Positions 17,216-27,154 are shown, counted from the stretch's first letter. The stretch is 48,770 bases of DNA from Clostridia bacterium (GCA_022799315.1 JAAWOE010000010.1:1-48770); one strand, 5' to 3'. Numbers and translations: made by a program. Notes: generated by a model from the sequence alone, not told the origin.

Positions 17216-18460
17216 TTAAGTTTCCATTAATATATAACCAGATTTAACTTTTGTTTCAACAGATACATCAAAAAATGAATCTTTAAAATTTTCTAACCAA
17301 CTATAATTAACCCAATCATCCCAAGTTTTAAAATTCTTAAGTGCATGTTTTCCAAAAGCATCTATATCACTATTGTATTCTTTTGAAATCTTGTATAAAT
17401 ATTGATAAAGTTGCGCTTCTAGATATGAATTAGTATATTTTTCTAATATTTCAACGTTTTTAGAATTTAAATATTGCATATTTTCATCCATTGTTAGAAT
17501 TCTCGCTTCTATTTTTACTTTTGAAGTAATATAAGGTCCATTACTAGTAAGTTTAACATTATTTTTTGTTTTGTTACACAATCGAAGACGCAAGGTTATG
17601 GTTTTACCTTCCTCAAAAGGATTAGAAATAGATATATTACATATATTTAGTTTACTTGTAATAATCTGATGGCATATAGCTTCTATACCAGTTAACTCAC
17701 CAACTAGTTTGTCATCAAAGAAAACTGCAAGTCCCATATTTTCAATATTAGTTTTATTATCTGTTAAAGTTTCATTAGCTTTATTATCTGAATCTCTTTC
17801 TGTAGGACTTTTATTAGAATCTACATTCTTAGTAGTATTGGTATGAACTCCACCTAAAATTGCATAACATTGAGCAGAAGTATCTTTTAAATCTGAAAAG
17901 AATTTACTAAGGGTGATATTTTCGGTATATCCAGTATAATCGCTAGAACTTGGAGCAACTTCATAATATCTTGCAGAAAGTTTTGCAAGGACAGGTTTAG
18001 AATTAGTTAAAAAATATTCAGCACTACATCTACTAATAATAACATTACAATCAGGTCGAACCTGAACATTGTTCATTAAGGTATAAATGCTTTCGGAAAG
18101 TCCACTATATGCAAATTCTTCAGAAAATACTATAACTTTACAATGTGAAAGATTAACCTCTTTACTAATATAGCTATTTAGCAAATTTATTCCAGAATCA
18201 ATAGAGGAGCACTCAATACTATTTACAATAGAACTGTCTGATTGTGAAGAACTACTAGAACCAGAAGAACTAGATTCTCCTCCAGGAATAGAAAGCTGAA
18301 AGCTTATTTTTAATTTGTTGTTTTCTCCAAAGTCTATTCCTAATGCTACAGCATAGGCGAGATGATCAATATTGTAGATATTATAACAACCAGAAAGTGA
18401 AACTAATAAAATACTAAAAACTAAAAAAAGGCAAACATATTTTAATAATAGTTTATTCAT
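17216..18460 (-). CDS. gerAC: Germinant receptor lipoprotein, GerAC type
   Basis: A 414-residue Ger(x)C family lipoprotein. The signal peptide ends in a lipobox (LLVSLSGCYN), so Cys at about 27 is lipidated. The family opening AYAVALGIDFGENNKLKISFQLSIPGG follows, with a Ser-rich insertion (SSSGSSSSSQSD). The region of HCKVIVFSEEFAYSGL and the C-terminal repeat domain follow, ending near WLENFKDSFFDVSVETKV. It sits on the outer face of the spore inner membrane with GerAA and GerAB. Its start overlaps the gerAB end by 8 bp. Confidence 0.92.
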   Translation of the reverse strand: MNKLLLKYVCLFLVFSILLVSLSGCYNIYNIDHLAYAVALGIDFGENNKLKISFQLSIPGGESSSSGSSSSSQSDSSIVNSIECSSIDSGINLLNSYISKEVNLSHCKVIVFSEEFAYSGLSESIYTLMNNVQVRPDCNVIISRCSAEYFLTNSKPVLAKLSARYYEVAPSSSDYTGYTENITLSKFFSDLKDTSAQCYAILGGVHTNTTKNVDSNKSPTERDSDNKANETLTDNKTNIENMGLAVFFDDKLVGELTGIEAICHQIITSKLNICNISISNPFEEGKTITLRLRLCNKTKNNVKLTSNGPYITSKVKIEARILTMDENMQYLNSKNVEILEKYTNSYLEAQLYQYLYKISKEYNSDIDAFGKHALKNFKTWDDWVNYSWLENFKDSFFDVSVETKVKSGYILMET

Positions 18461-19574
18461 TTATTAAATCACTCTCCATATTAGAAATTTTATGTTTTTT
18501 CTTATATTTAATATTTGCAAAAATAAGAATAAGAAAAGACACCACAAACACTAAACTAATAGTAGAATATTTATATAAGGTATTTTGTATGAAACGTATT
18601 TCTACTTCACCTTTAGGTAAAAGAGCAACAATAAATATTAAGCCAGCTGTTGCATAGCTAAGTGGAAAACTTGCATTTAAGTTACCAATTTTTTGCATAA
18701 TTTTAGTAATAAACATTATAGAAATACTAATATATGACATTAAAGAAAGAATCCAACCCAAGAAAAATATTGCGTCAGGTCTTTGTATAAATCTTCCAAA
18801 ATCAGTACCTCTTATAAGTAAATAAATAGGTGATACGTCATTTATTGATAATGCATCTGCAAATGAAAACAGTAGACAAGTTACACTTAAAAACACAAAT
18901 AAGCTAGAAATAGCAATTCCAATAAAACTAATAAATTTAAAATTTTCTTTTTTATTAAGCATTGGAAGTAAAAAGTATATATATGAAATACCATTTAAAG
19001 CAAAAATGTTACTAATTCCAGAAAAGAAAGTTTCATTTACACCATAACCTAGTATAGGGAAAATCCTTTCTGGAACAAATCTTGTTGATACACAAAAAAA
19101 GGCAACCAATAAATTAAACATGACTAATGGTACAATAATTAAATTAGTTTTTATAATTGTATTTGTACCAAATTTATTAGCAACAATAGCAACGACTAAA
19201 AATATAGCGGATAAAAAGCATATTGCAACTTTAGGAAAATATACTATTTTTAGAATCTCACCAAAACCTCGTAATTGTGTAGCAGATATTAGTATAAAGT
19301 AGATAATAAACAAAACTCCAATAATAGTTTTTAAATATTTTCCACCCAAGAATTCAGAAATATCTATAATGTCACTATTTGAAAAATTTTTAAAAAGTTT
19401 TATTACAAAAAATAAAAAAATAAAAATAAGAATACTAACATATATAATATTAAGAGGAGAAGAAGAACCACAAGAACCTAAAAAGGTTTCAGGCAAATTT
19501 AATACAATATGATTTAGTATAACTACTACAATTAATGCAATAGCTTCGATAGATCCAATTTTAGAATAGCTCAT
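18453..19574 (-). CDS. gerAB: Germinant receptor permease-like subunit, GerAB type
   Basis: A 373-residue integral membrane protein of the spore germination permease family (APC superfamily) with about ten hydrophobic segments. It starts MSYSKIGSIEAIALIVVVILNHIVLNLPE. The subunit is thought to bind the small-molecule germinant. It lies 14 bp after gerAA and overlaps gerAC, forming one transcription unit. The length is normal. Confidence 0.92.
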   Translation of the reverse strand: MSYSKIGSIEAIALIVVVILNHIVLNLPETFLGSCGSSSPLNIIYVSILIFIFLFFVIKLFKNFSNSDIIDISEFLGGKYLKTIIGVLFIIYFILISATQLRGFGEILKIVYFPKVAICFLSAIFLVVAIVANKFGTNTIIKTNLIIVPLVMFNLLVAFFCVSTRFVPERIFPILGYGVNETFFSGISNIFALNGISYIYFLLPMLNKKENFKFISFIGIAISSLFVFLSVTCLLFSFADALSINDVSPIYLLIRGTDFGRFIQRPDAIFFLGWILSLMSYISISIMFITKIMQKIGNLNASFPLSYATAGLIFIVALLPKGEVEIRFIQNTLYKYSTISLVFVVSFLILIFANIKYKKKHKISNMESDLINE

Positions 19575-19588
19575 TTCTTAATCCTCCT

Positions 19589-21323
19589 TTACTTATTTGG
19601 ATATTTCCAATTCATACTAATTTTATCTTGTTTTTTAGGTCTTTTGGTATTAAGAAAGTCTGCCCTGTGCTCTCTTTTCCATGGAGGAGAAAGAAGTAAT
19701 CCTTTATAATCTCTTGTTACAGGAACATAAGGTTGCAAATAGGGGTAACCGAAAGATTTTAATCCGGCTACAACTAAGAAGTGAATAAATAGTGCAATAC
19801 AGATTCCTAAAAAGCCTAAAGCATACCCTAAAACAGTATAAACAAATCTAGTAATTCTACAATGAAAACTAAATGAAAAATCTGGTATGGCAAGCGATGC
19901 AATTCCAGTTATTGCAATTATTATAATAAGAATAGGGCTAACAATACTTGCTTCTACGGCTGCTTGACCTAATACTAAAGCGCCAACAATACCTATAGTA
20001 GGACCTATTGGAGAAGGAACACGAACTCCTGCTTCACGTATTAGCTCAAAAGAAAATTCCATTAATAAAACTTCAAAAATTACTGGAAAAGGTATAGATT
20101 CACGTGATGCAACAATTGCAAATAATAATTCGGTAGGAATAAGCTCTTGGTGAAAATTAGTTATTGCAACATATAAGCCAGGTAAAAATAGAGTAATTAC
20201 AAAAGAAAGAATACGTACTATTTTTAACAAATTTGCAAACTGATATTTTAAGTTTAAATCTTCAGGAGAAGAAATAAAATCTATTAATGTACCAGGTGCA
20301 ACAAGACTATATGGACTTCCATTAACAAGTATAACAACTCTTCCTTCTAGAAGATAGTTGGTTGCTTTATCAGGTCTTTCAGTAGCAATTATTTGAGGCA
20401 AGCTAAATTTTCCATTATCTTCAATTAATTGCTCTAATTGTCCAGAAGATATAAGATAATCGATATTTATATTGTTTAATCTATATTTTACCTCACTTAC
20501 TAATTCATCATTTGCAATATTTTTCATATAGCATATACCACATTTGGTATTACTTAAATTACCAATTTCTAAATTTTCAATAATTAAATTTTCATTATTA
20601 ACAAATCTTCGGAGTAAAGAAGTGTTAGTTCTTATAGATTCTGTAAAACCTTCTTGAGAACCACGAATGACAATTTCATTTTCTGGCTTAGAAACACTTC
20701 TTTGTTTAAATCCTTTTACATCGATATCAAAAGCAGTATCAAGAGTATCAACAAATAAAGCACAATTACCAGAATTTATTCCGCAAAATAAGTTCATCAA
20801 ATTCTTGTACCTTTTTAACACTGTTTTGTGGCATTAAGCTATTAAAGATGTAATCTAGTAAGTTGAATTTTCTTACTTTTCTTACAGAAATGTTATTAGT
20901 AACAGCTTCTGATATAACTTTATCTTCATCACTATCAAATGTGTTTGCTCTATTTTTTAACATCAAAGGATTTAGAACAAAATTGTTAATTAAAGTAGTA
21001 TCTACCATACCATCAATATAAAGTAAGAAAGCATTATATTGTTTGTTTCTTGCAGTTAAAGTAAATTCTCTTATAACAATATCACTATTAATAAGAGCGT
21101 TAAATCTAACCTTCATATATTCTAAATTAACACTAAGAGTGGGGAAGATGTTTTTTTGCTCATTTTTATAAAAAGACTCTTTTAATTCTTGTTCATAAGT
21201 AATATCTTTATCTTTTTGCTCATCTTTGTTTTCAGGGACTGTAAAATTATATTCTTGTTTTTCTTCATATTTAAAAATATCATTAAAAACCTGAAAAATG
21301 TTTTTCTTTTTTGTATTATCCAT
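19589..21323 (-). CDS. gerAA: Germinant receptor subunit GerAA, with a +1 frameshift at CGG
   Basis: Read with one +1 shift this is a 577-residue GerA-family protein. The first frame covers the N-terminal soluble domain (FNALINSDIVIREFTL, AFLLYIDGMVDTTLINNFVLNPLM, then VKKVQEFDELIL). It reaches TTG CGG AAT at 20783-20781 and stops five codons after the CGG. Skipping the C gives L-I-L-G-I-N-S-G-N-C followed by ALFVDTLDTAF, the conserved GerA hinge. The second frame has IVIRGSQEGFTESIRTNTSLLRR and about five membrane helices (PGLYVAITNFHQELIPT). Taken without the shift it would look like two overlapping genes. It has GGAG 6 nt before the ATG, and gerAB follows. Confidence 0.9.
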
Positions 21324-21394
21324 AAATTACTCCATACAAAATATTTTTATATATTATTTGTTAAAACAGGAAAAATATGCGTAAATCAAAAAAT

Positions 21395-21427
21395 AAAAAC
21401 ACACGATTTTTAAAATCGTGTGTTTTT
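21395..21427. terminator. Terminator between spoIVA and gerAA
   Basis: A 15-bp perfect stem AAAAACACACGATTT / AAATCGTGTGTTTTT with a 3-nt loop. The A and T flanks make it usable on both strands. It ends the spoIVA transcript. Confidence 0.85.
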
Positions 21428-21430
21428 GTC

Positions 21431-22909
21431 TTATAATATTATACAAATTAATCCGCCACTACCTTCATTTACTATACGTTCTAAGGTCTCTTGTAGTTTT
21501 CCTTGTGCATCTTCTGGCATACGGCAAAGTTTATTTTGTAAGCCTTCATTTACGAGTTCGTGTAAGCTTTTCCCGAAAATGTTTGATTCCCAAATTTTTT
21601 GTGGGTCGCTTTCAAATTCTGAAAGAAGATAATTTACAAGTTCTTCAGATTGTTTTTCACTTCCTACAATAGGAGAAACTTCAGTTTCTATATCTGCACG
21701 TATCATATGTATACTTGGTGCTTTTGCTTTTAGTTTTACACCAAATCTTGAGCCTTGTTTTACCATTTCTGGTTCATCTAAAATTAGTTCATCCATACTT
21801 GGAGTGACAATTCCATAACCTTTTTGTTTTACTTCATCTAGTGCACATGCAATCTTATCATATTCTTTTTTTGTAGAAGCAAGTTCAGTAACAATAGAGA
21901 ATAAGTCACCTTCATTACAAATATTAACACCAGAAATTTCAGTTAAAACTTTGTAAAATAGTTCTTCTTTTAAATCTATAGAAATATCTACATTTCCATT
22001 TCCTAAGGTTATTTGCGTTAAAGAGGTTTTTTGTATAATCTCAGTTGCCTGAATTTTACTGATTCCAGAGTCTACTTGTTTTAAGACTCTTACATCAGAA
22101 AAGGCATTTTTTATTTCATCATACATTTTACATTTTAACCAGTGGTCATCTGATAAACCATCTAACCATTTAGGAAAATTAATATTAATTTGTTCAATAG
22201 GAAATTCATATAATATTCTTGCAAAAATATCATTTAAATCATCACCATTCAAACTTGCACAGTCTGTAGGTATAACTGCAACATTGTATTTATCTTCTAA
22301 CTTTCTTGCAAGTTCTTTTGTATATTCAGAATATGGTTCACTAGAATTTAAAAGAATAACAAATGGTTTATTTAGTTCTTTTAATTCATTAACAACTCTT
22401 TCTTCAGCAGCAATATAATCTTGTCTTGGAATGTCTGTAATTGAACCATCTGTCGTTATTAAAATGCCAATAGTAGAGTGTTCTTGTATAACTTTCTTTG
22501 TTCCAATTTCAGCAGCTTGTTCAAAAGGAATCTCTTCTTCTGACCATGGTGTTTTTACCATTCTAGGAGCGTCATCTTCTAAATAACCAATAGCATTATT
22601 TACAAGATAACCAACACAATCAACTAGTCTTGTTTTTAGTTTTAAGTTGTTTCCAACAGTAATTTCAATTGCTTCATTTGGTACAAATTTTGGTTCTGTA
22701 GTCATGATTGTTCTACCTGCTGCGCTTTGTGGCAATTCGTCTCTTGCTCTTTCCTTTTTAAATTCATTATCAATATTTGGAATTACTAATAAATCCATAA
22801 ATTTTTTAATAAAAGTAGATTTACCAGTTCTAACAGGTCCAACAACACCTATGTAGATGTCACCATCTGTACGTTTTGCTATATCTTCGTATAAGTCTAA
22901 ATTTTCCAT
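21431..22909 (-). CDS. spoIVA: Stage IV sporulation protein A (spore coat basement ATPase)
   Basis: A 492-residue protein, the same length as the Bacillus protein. Walker A GPVRTGKS is at residues 24-31, Walker-B-like RLVDCVGYLV lies near 93-102, and TDGSITDIPRQDY and LLNSSEPYS are family motifs. The C-terminus ends in the conserved LERIVNEGSGGLICIIL. SpoIVA polymerises on the forespore outer membrane using ATP and anchors the coat. RBS GAGGGGGT. It is monocistronic, and its presence shows that the organism belongs to a spore-forming lineage. Confidence 0.96.
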   Translation of the reverse strand: MENLDLYEDIAKRTDGDIYIGVVGPVRTGKSTFIKKFMDLLVIPNIDNEFKKERARDELPQSAAGRTIMTTEPKFVPNEAIEITVGNNLKLKTRLVDCVGYLVNNAIGYLEDDAPRMVKTPWSEEEIPFEQAAEIGTKKVIQEHSTIGILITTDGSITDIPRQDYIAAEERVVNELKELNKPFVILLNSSEPYSEYTKELARKLEDKYNVAVIPTDCASLNGDDLNDIFARILYEFPIEQININFPKWLDGLSDDHWLKCKMYDEIKNAFSDVRVLKQVDSGISKIQATEIIQKTSLTQITLGNGNVDISIDLKEELFYKVLTEISGVNICNEGDLFSIVTELASTKKEYDKIACALDEVKQKGYGIVTPSMDELILDEPEMVKQGSRFGVKLKAKAPSIHMIRADIETEVSPIVGSEKQSEELVNYLLSEFESDPQKIWESNIFGKSLHELVNEGLQNKLCRMPEDAQGKLQETLERIVNEGSGGLICIIL

Positions 22910-23046
22910 CTATAATTTACCCCCTCAAAAAATGTTTGTACAAATTTAACTTTATTAATGTATATTTAATATAATGAGGAATATTCCTAAATTTTAAAAA
23001 AATTTAACCAAAAGTAATTATTAAGAATATGATAAAGTATAAAAGA

Positions 23047-23075
23047 TTGCATTCTATATTTTTTTGTGATAAAAT
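23047..23075 (+). promoter_or_regulatory. Promoter of glmU
   Basis: TTGCAT (23047-23052), a 17-bp spacer, then TAAAAT (23070-23075), 51 bp before the ATG. Confidence 0.65.
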
Positions 23076-23126
23076 ATAGGGCGTGAGATTAGAAAAAGAC
23101 GACTAACAGAAAGGATAGATGTTATA

Positions 23127-24389
23127 ATGGGGCAAGAAGTAGTTGCAATTGTAATGGCAGCAGGAAAAGGAACAAGAATGAAATCTAAAAAATCAAAATT
23201 AGTACATAAAATATATGGAAAAGAAATAATAAGAAGATCAGTTGAAAATGCAAAAAAATCGGGAGTAAGTGAAGTAATAGCAGTAGTTGGGTATCAAAAG
23301 GAACAAATAGAAGAAGTTTTAGGTGATAGTGTAAAATATGCTATACAAGAACAACAATTAGGAACAGGGCATGCAGTAATGCAAACTGCAAAATTATTAG
23401 AAGGTAAAACTGGCAAAGTACTTATTTTAAATGGTGACCATCCAATTATGAGACCAGAAACATTAAAGAATTTAGTAGAGGAATCAAATAAAAGAGGAGA
23501 AAGCGCTACAATTTTAACTATGGTACATGATGGAGTTATTCCATATGGAAAGATAATTCATGATAACGAAGGAAGAATAAAAGAAATAGTAGAACACAAA
23601 GATTGCAATGAAGAACAATTACAAATAAAAGAAGTAAATCTTGGAATGTACTGCTTTGATATTCAAGAATTACTAGTAGCACTTAAAAATTTAACAAATG
23701 ATAATGTTCAAAATGAATATTATTTAACAGATGTTATAAAAATAATGTATGATAAAGGACTAAAAACGGGTTCTATTGTAGTATCAGATAATGCAGAAGT
23801 ATTAGGTGTTAATGATAGGATGGATTTACAAGTCTTAACAAAAGCATTACAACTTAGAATTAACACAGAACACATGAAAAATGGTGTTACAATAGAAGAT
23901 ATAAACAATACATACATTTATGATGATGTAGAAATAGGAATAGATACAATAATTCATCCAAACACTACTATTAAATCTGGAGTAGTGATAGGAGAAGATT
24001 GTGAAATAGGACCAAATGCTTATATTAGAGAAGGATGTAGATTAGCAGACAAAGTGAAAATTGGAAGCTTTGTGGAAATTAAAAAAGCAATTATAGGAGA
24101 AGGAGCAAAAGTACCACATTTATCTTATATGGGAGATTGCGAAATTGGTGCAAAGACAAATATAGGATGTGGAACAATTACATGTAATTATGATGGATTT
24201 AGTAAAAGTAAAACCATTATTGGAGAACATTCTTTTATTGGTTCAAATACAAACTTAGTTGCGCCAGTAACATTAGGAAAGAATACATTTGTAGCAGCAG
24301 GTTCAACAATAACAGATGATGTACCAGATGATTCACTAGCAATTGCAAGGCAAAGACAAACAAACAAAGAAGGCTGGAACAAGAAATAG
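23127..24389 (+). CDS. glmU: Bifunctional UDP-GlcNAc pyrophosphorylase / GlcN-1-P acetyltransferase
   Basis: 420 residues, slightly shorter than the usual 450-460. The N-terminal nucleotidyltransferase has MAAGKGTRMKSKKSKLVHKI and LILNGDHPIMRPETL. The C-terminal left-handed beta-helix has hexapeptide repeats (IHPNTTIKSGVVIGEDCEIG), the KKAIIGEGAKVPHLSYMGD acetyltransferase signature and CNYDGF. It ends shortly after ARQRQTNKEGW, so only the final tail is shortened. It makes UDP-GlcNAc for peptidoglycan. It has its own promoter and a terminator behind it. Confidence 0.96.
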   Translation: MGQEVVAIVMAAGKGTRMKSKKSKLVHKIYGKEIIRRSVENAKKSGVSEVIAVVGYQKEQIEEVLGDSVKYAIQEQQLGTGHAVMQTAKLLEGKTGKVLILNGDHPIMRPETLKNLVEESNKRGESATILTMVHDGVIPYGKIIHDNEGRIKEIVEHKDCNEEQLQIKEVNLGMYCFDIQELLVALKNLTNDNVQNEYYLTDVIKIMYDKGLKTGSIVVSDNAEVLGVNDRMDLQVLTKALQLRINTEHMKNGVTIEDINNTYIYDDVEIGIDTIIHPNTTIKSGVVIGEDCEIGPNAYIREGCRLADKVKIGSFVEIKKAIIGEGAKVPHLSYMGDCEIGAKTNIGCGTITCNYDGFSKSKTIIGEHSFIGSNTNLVAPVTLGKNTFVAAGSTITDDVPDDSLAIARQRQTNKEGWNKK

Positions 24390-24424
24390 TGAATAATGAA
24401 TGGTGAATAGTGAATAATGAAAAA

Positions 24425-24457
24425 ACAAGAAAAGCTTTAGCTTTTCTTGTTTTTTTG
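24425..24457 (+). terminator. Terminator of glmU
   Basis: A 12-bp stem AACAAGAAAAGC / GCTTTTCTTGTT, loop TTTA, then a T run. It is preceded by a short low-complexity stretch of 'gtgaataatgaat' units. Confidence 0.9.
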
Positions 24458-24493
24458 AGTATTATAGGAAATTACGATATTTTAAGTTGAAAT

Positions 24494-24506
24494 GTAGGGG
24501 CGAAGC
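24494..24506. repeat. Decayed TGTAGGGG repeat
   Basis: TGTAGGGGCGAAG matches the head of the palindromic repeats at 15834 and 27951 but lacks the matching second arm. Confidence 0.45.
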
Positions 24507-24529
24507 TGGTATGTTATGTAGTAAAAAAA

Positions 24530-25402
24530 CTAATCTAGTTTAAATTGGCTTGCTAGCTTATCAATTGTAATACCGCCTTGATTTTTCCAGTCTATTTCAA
24601 TAGAATTAAATCTTTCATCTTGAAAATTATTAAGAGTTTCCACATCTTTAGGTTCAATTGTGAAATCTAATGAGCCTAAATTGCTATCAATGTTCTTTAT
24701 AGTATTAGTTTTGATAATTGTATTTAATCCTTTTTCTTTTATTAACCAATTAAGTAATATTTGATTTTGGGTCTTATTATATTTTTTTGACATTTGAACT
24801 AAAAAAGGATAGTTCATTTTAGCTATGTTATTTCTTCTTAGAGCTTGATAACATACAAATTTGATATCATTTTCTTTGCAAAAATCAAGTATTCCACTAT
24901 TTTCATAATACTTACATTCTAAATTATAAACTCCTTCAAAACTATATAAATTGAAGTTTTCAACAAGTTGCTTTAATTGTTCAAAAGATGTATTACTTGC
25001 AGAAATATATCTAACTTTACCTTTTTTTACTAATTTATCTATTTCTTCATATGTTTCTAATAGTGGGATCTTTGATGCATAAGATATATGAACTTGTAAA
25101 GCATCTACATAATCTATATTCATTCTAGTTAAATATTCATCAAGTTGTTTCTCTACATCTTCTTTCTTTTCAATATAAGGTTCTAAATGGCAAGTAAGAA
25201 ATATATCATCTTTGTTTACTTTCTTAAAAAAGTCATACAAAAAATTTACTACACTATAGTTACCATACAATAGACTTGTACTCATAAAATTTTGGCCATT
25301 TTCTACTGAATATAATAGTGCTTCTAAAGTTTTAGTTTTATTTTCTAAATCAAGTTTATATGTACCAATTCCAATTGGATTTATTTTATTCTCATTTAAC
25401 AT
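24530..25402 (-). CDS. Aldo/keto reductase family protein with degenerate active site
   Basis: A 290-residue TIM-barrel protein of the AKR family: INPIGIGTYKLD at the start, YVDALQVHISYAS with the family histidine, VRYISASNTSFEQL and NQILLNWLIKEKGLNTIIKT near the end. The catalytic positions look altered. The usual DTAxxYG is FMSTSLLYGNY, which keeps the Tyr but loses the Asp. The usual active-site Lys strand reads IFLTCHLEPY without the Lys. Redox activity is therefore doubtful, and a binding or altered-chemistry role is possible. It is transcribed alone and has GGAGG before the ATG. Confidence 0.8.
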   Translation of the reverse strand: MLNENKINPIGIGTYKLDLENKTKTLEALLYSVENGQNFMSTSLLYGNYSVVNFLYDFFKKVNKDDIFLTCHLEPYIEKKEDVEKQLDEYLTRMNIDYVDALQVHISYASKIPLLETYEEIDKLVKKGKVRYISASNTSFEQLKQLVENFNLYSFEGVYNLECKYYENSGILDFCKENDIKFVCYQALRRNNIAKMNYPFLVQMSKKYNKTQNQILLNWLIKEKGLNTIIKTNTIKNIDSNLGSLDFTIEPKDVETLNNFQDERFNSIEIDWKNQGGITIDKLASQFKLD

Positions 25403-25467
25403 ATGTAATCCTCCTAACTAATTTATATGTATTATATCATAAGAATAGGCAAAAACAATAAATTTAT

Positions 25468-25517
25468 AAAAAAAGAAGATAAATAAACTTCCCGAAGTTT
25501 ATTTATCTTCTTTTTTT
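25468..25517. terminator. Bidirectional terminator, perfect 23-bp stem
   Basis: AAAAAAAGAAGATAAATAAA + CTT pairs perfectly with its complement across loop CCCG, with A and T tails on the two sides. It overlaps the stop of the four-helix membrane gene on the minus strand. Confidence 0.92.
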
Positions 25518-25893
25518 ATAGTTTGTTGTCACCAGGAATAAAGTAATCAACAACACCATAAACAAGTGCACCAATTATTGCAGCTATCCAAGAAATTGCA
25601 TAACCTGCAACAAAGAATTGAGTTACATATAGAACTACTGCTGAAAGAACAAAACCTACAAAACCTTTACCAAAAGGACTTGCATGTAATCCAGTAAATC
25701 TTACAATTAAGTAATCAATTACTGTAAGAACAACAGCAGCAAGTGCTAATGACCAAATATTATTAATTGTAAAACCAGGTGTAAAGAAAGCTGTAATTGC
25801 AAGAACAACAGCAGCTGCAACAAATCTCCATATTATTTGACCAATAGTACTTGTTCCACTTGAACTTTGAACATTGCTTCTTTGGTTATCCAT
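25516..25893 (-). CDS. Four-helix membrane protein, phage holin family 4 (YvlD-like)
   Basis: A 125-residue protein with a polar N-terminus and four hydrophobic helices (about 18-38, 44-64, 77-95, 100-118), as in the YvlD/Pfam phage_holin_4 superfamily. The family pattern includes FTPGFTINNIWSLALAAVVLTVIDYLI and a C-terminal ALVYGVVDYFIP. These are chromosomal envelope-stress-associated proteins rather than true holins. RBS AGGAGG. It forms a single gene ending in the 23-bp terminator. Confidence 0.85.
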   Translation of the reverse strand: MDNQRSNVQSSSGTSTIGQIIWRFVAAAVVLAITAFFTPGFTINNIWSLALAAVVLTVIDYLIVRFTGLHASPFGKGFVGFVLSAVVLYVTQFFVAGYAISWIAAIIGALVYGVVDYFIPGDNKL

Positions 25894-26053
25894 AATTAAG
25901 AACCTCCTATCAAAAGATTATATCATTTATGCTATTTTCATAGTTCATGATTTTATTATTTACAAAAAAAATAAAATTATTCAGGATTGATTTGTATAAT
26001 TATTAGAAAACGGTAAAAAATAAATTAAAATAAAATTTAAAAGGATGTGTGCT

Positions 26054-26725
26054 ATGCTAATTACATTTGTAAGGGCTATTATTTTATACATAATTGTATT
26101 AATTGTTATGAGATTAATGGGAAAAAGAGAAATAGGACAACTTCAACCTTTTGAACTTGCAATTTCAATTATGATTGCAGATCTTGCATCAATTCCAATG
26201 ACAGAAACAGGAATACCAATTACAAGAGGAATAATACCAATTTTAGGATTACTTGTAATGCATTTACTAATTTCTCTTATAAATTTAAAAAGTGTAAAAG
26301 CAAGAGAAATTATATGTGGTAAACCACGTATTCTTATATATAGAGGAAAAATTGATGAAAAAGCACTAATAAAAGAAAGGTTTACTATTAACGAATTAGA
26401 AGAAAGGCTAAGAGGAAATGGTGTAGCAAGTGTTGGAGATGTAGAGTATGCAATATTAGAAACTAGTGGAGATATTACAGTAATACAAAAACCAAATAAA
26501 AGAACTACAATACCAGAAGACTTTAATATTATGCCAGAATATGAAGGGATACCATATGATTTAGTAGTAGATGGGAAAATAATGAACAAAAACTTGAAGA
26601 AGATAGGAAAAGATTATAATTGGTTACAAAAAGAAGTAGGAAAATTTAAAATAAGACCAGAAGAAGCCCTACTTGTTACATTTGATGGAAAAGGGCAAAT
26701 TTTCTGCCAGAAGAAGGGAGAATAA
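26054..26725 (+). CDS. DUF421 (YetF-like) membrane protein
   Basis: A 223-residue protein with about three N-terminal helices, including VMRLMGKREIGQLQPFELAISIMIADLASIP, the DUF421 signature. A cytoplasmic domain follows with KPRILIYRGKIDEKALIKERFTINELEERLR and the terminal tail RPEEALLVTFDGKGQIFCQKKGE. Members are tied to spore envelope or stress proteins in Bacillus (YetF, YrbG). I take ATG 26054, 7 nt behind AAAGGAT; an upstream ATG overlaps that site. It is followed 1 bp later by a DUF4363 gene, its usual partner. Confidence 0.9.
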   Translation: MLITFVRAIILYIIVLIVMRLMGKREIGQLQPFELAISIMIADLASIPMTETGIPITRGIIPILGLLVMHLLISLINLKSVKAREIICGKPRILIYRGKIDEKALIKERFTINELEERLRGNGVASVGDVEYAILETSGDITVIQKPNKRTTIPEDFNIMPEYEGIPYDLVVDGKIMNKNLKKIGKDYNWLQKEVGKFKIRPEEALLVTFDGKGQIFCQKKGE

Positions 26726-26726
26726 A

Positions 26727-27116
26727 ATGCATAAAGAATTAATTATTAGTATCGTAATTGTTATTTCGATTTTTGCATTAAATTATATAACTCAAAATTA
26801 CACTGACAAAACTGTAATTGAAGTAAAGGAATATTTAGAAAAAGTAAAAGAAGAATTAATAAAAGAAGAACCCAATTTTAAAGAAGCAATAATAAAAGCT
26901 GATAAAGCATTTGAAAAGTGGGAAGAGTTAGATGATAAATTAGCTCTTTATATAGAACATGATGAAATCGAAAAAGTAACTACAGCAATAACATCAACTG
27001 TAAGTTTTACTAAAATGAAGGATGAAGGACAAGCTGTGGATAGTATAGATAGATGTAAATATTTGTTAGATCATATAGATGAAAGAGAAAAATTTGCATT
27101 AGATAATATATTTTAA
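26727..27116 (+). CDS. DUF4363 family membrane-anchored protein
   Basis: A 129-residue protein with one N-terminal helix (ELIISIVIVISIFALNYI), then an extracytoplasmic helical domain with KEYLEKVKEELIKEEP and a repeated IDRCKYLLDHIDEREKFALDNIF-type end. It pairs with the upstream DUF421 gene, as is common in Clostridia. The start at 26727 has AAGGGAG at a suitable distance. Function unknown. Confidence 0.85.
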   Translation: MHKELIISIVIVISIFALNYITQNYTDKTVIEVKEYLEKVKEELIKEEPNFKEAIIKADKAFEKWEELDDKLALYIEHDEIEKVTTAITSTVSFTKMKDEGQAVDSIDRCKYLLDHIDEREKFALDNIF

Positions 27117-27146
27117 AAGATGCTTTCTATTTTGAAAGCATCTTTT
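27115..27146. terminator. Bidirectional terminator between the DUF4363 gene and dapB
   Basis: A 13-bp stem AAAAGATGCTTTC / GAAAGCATCTTTT with loop TATTTT, between convergent genes. Confidence 0.9.
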
Positions 27147-27154
27147 ATATATTA

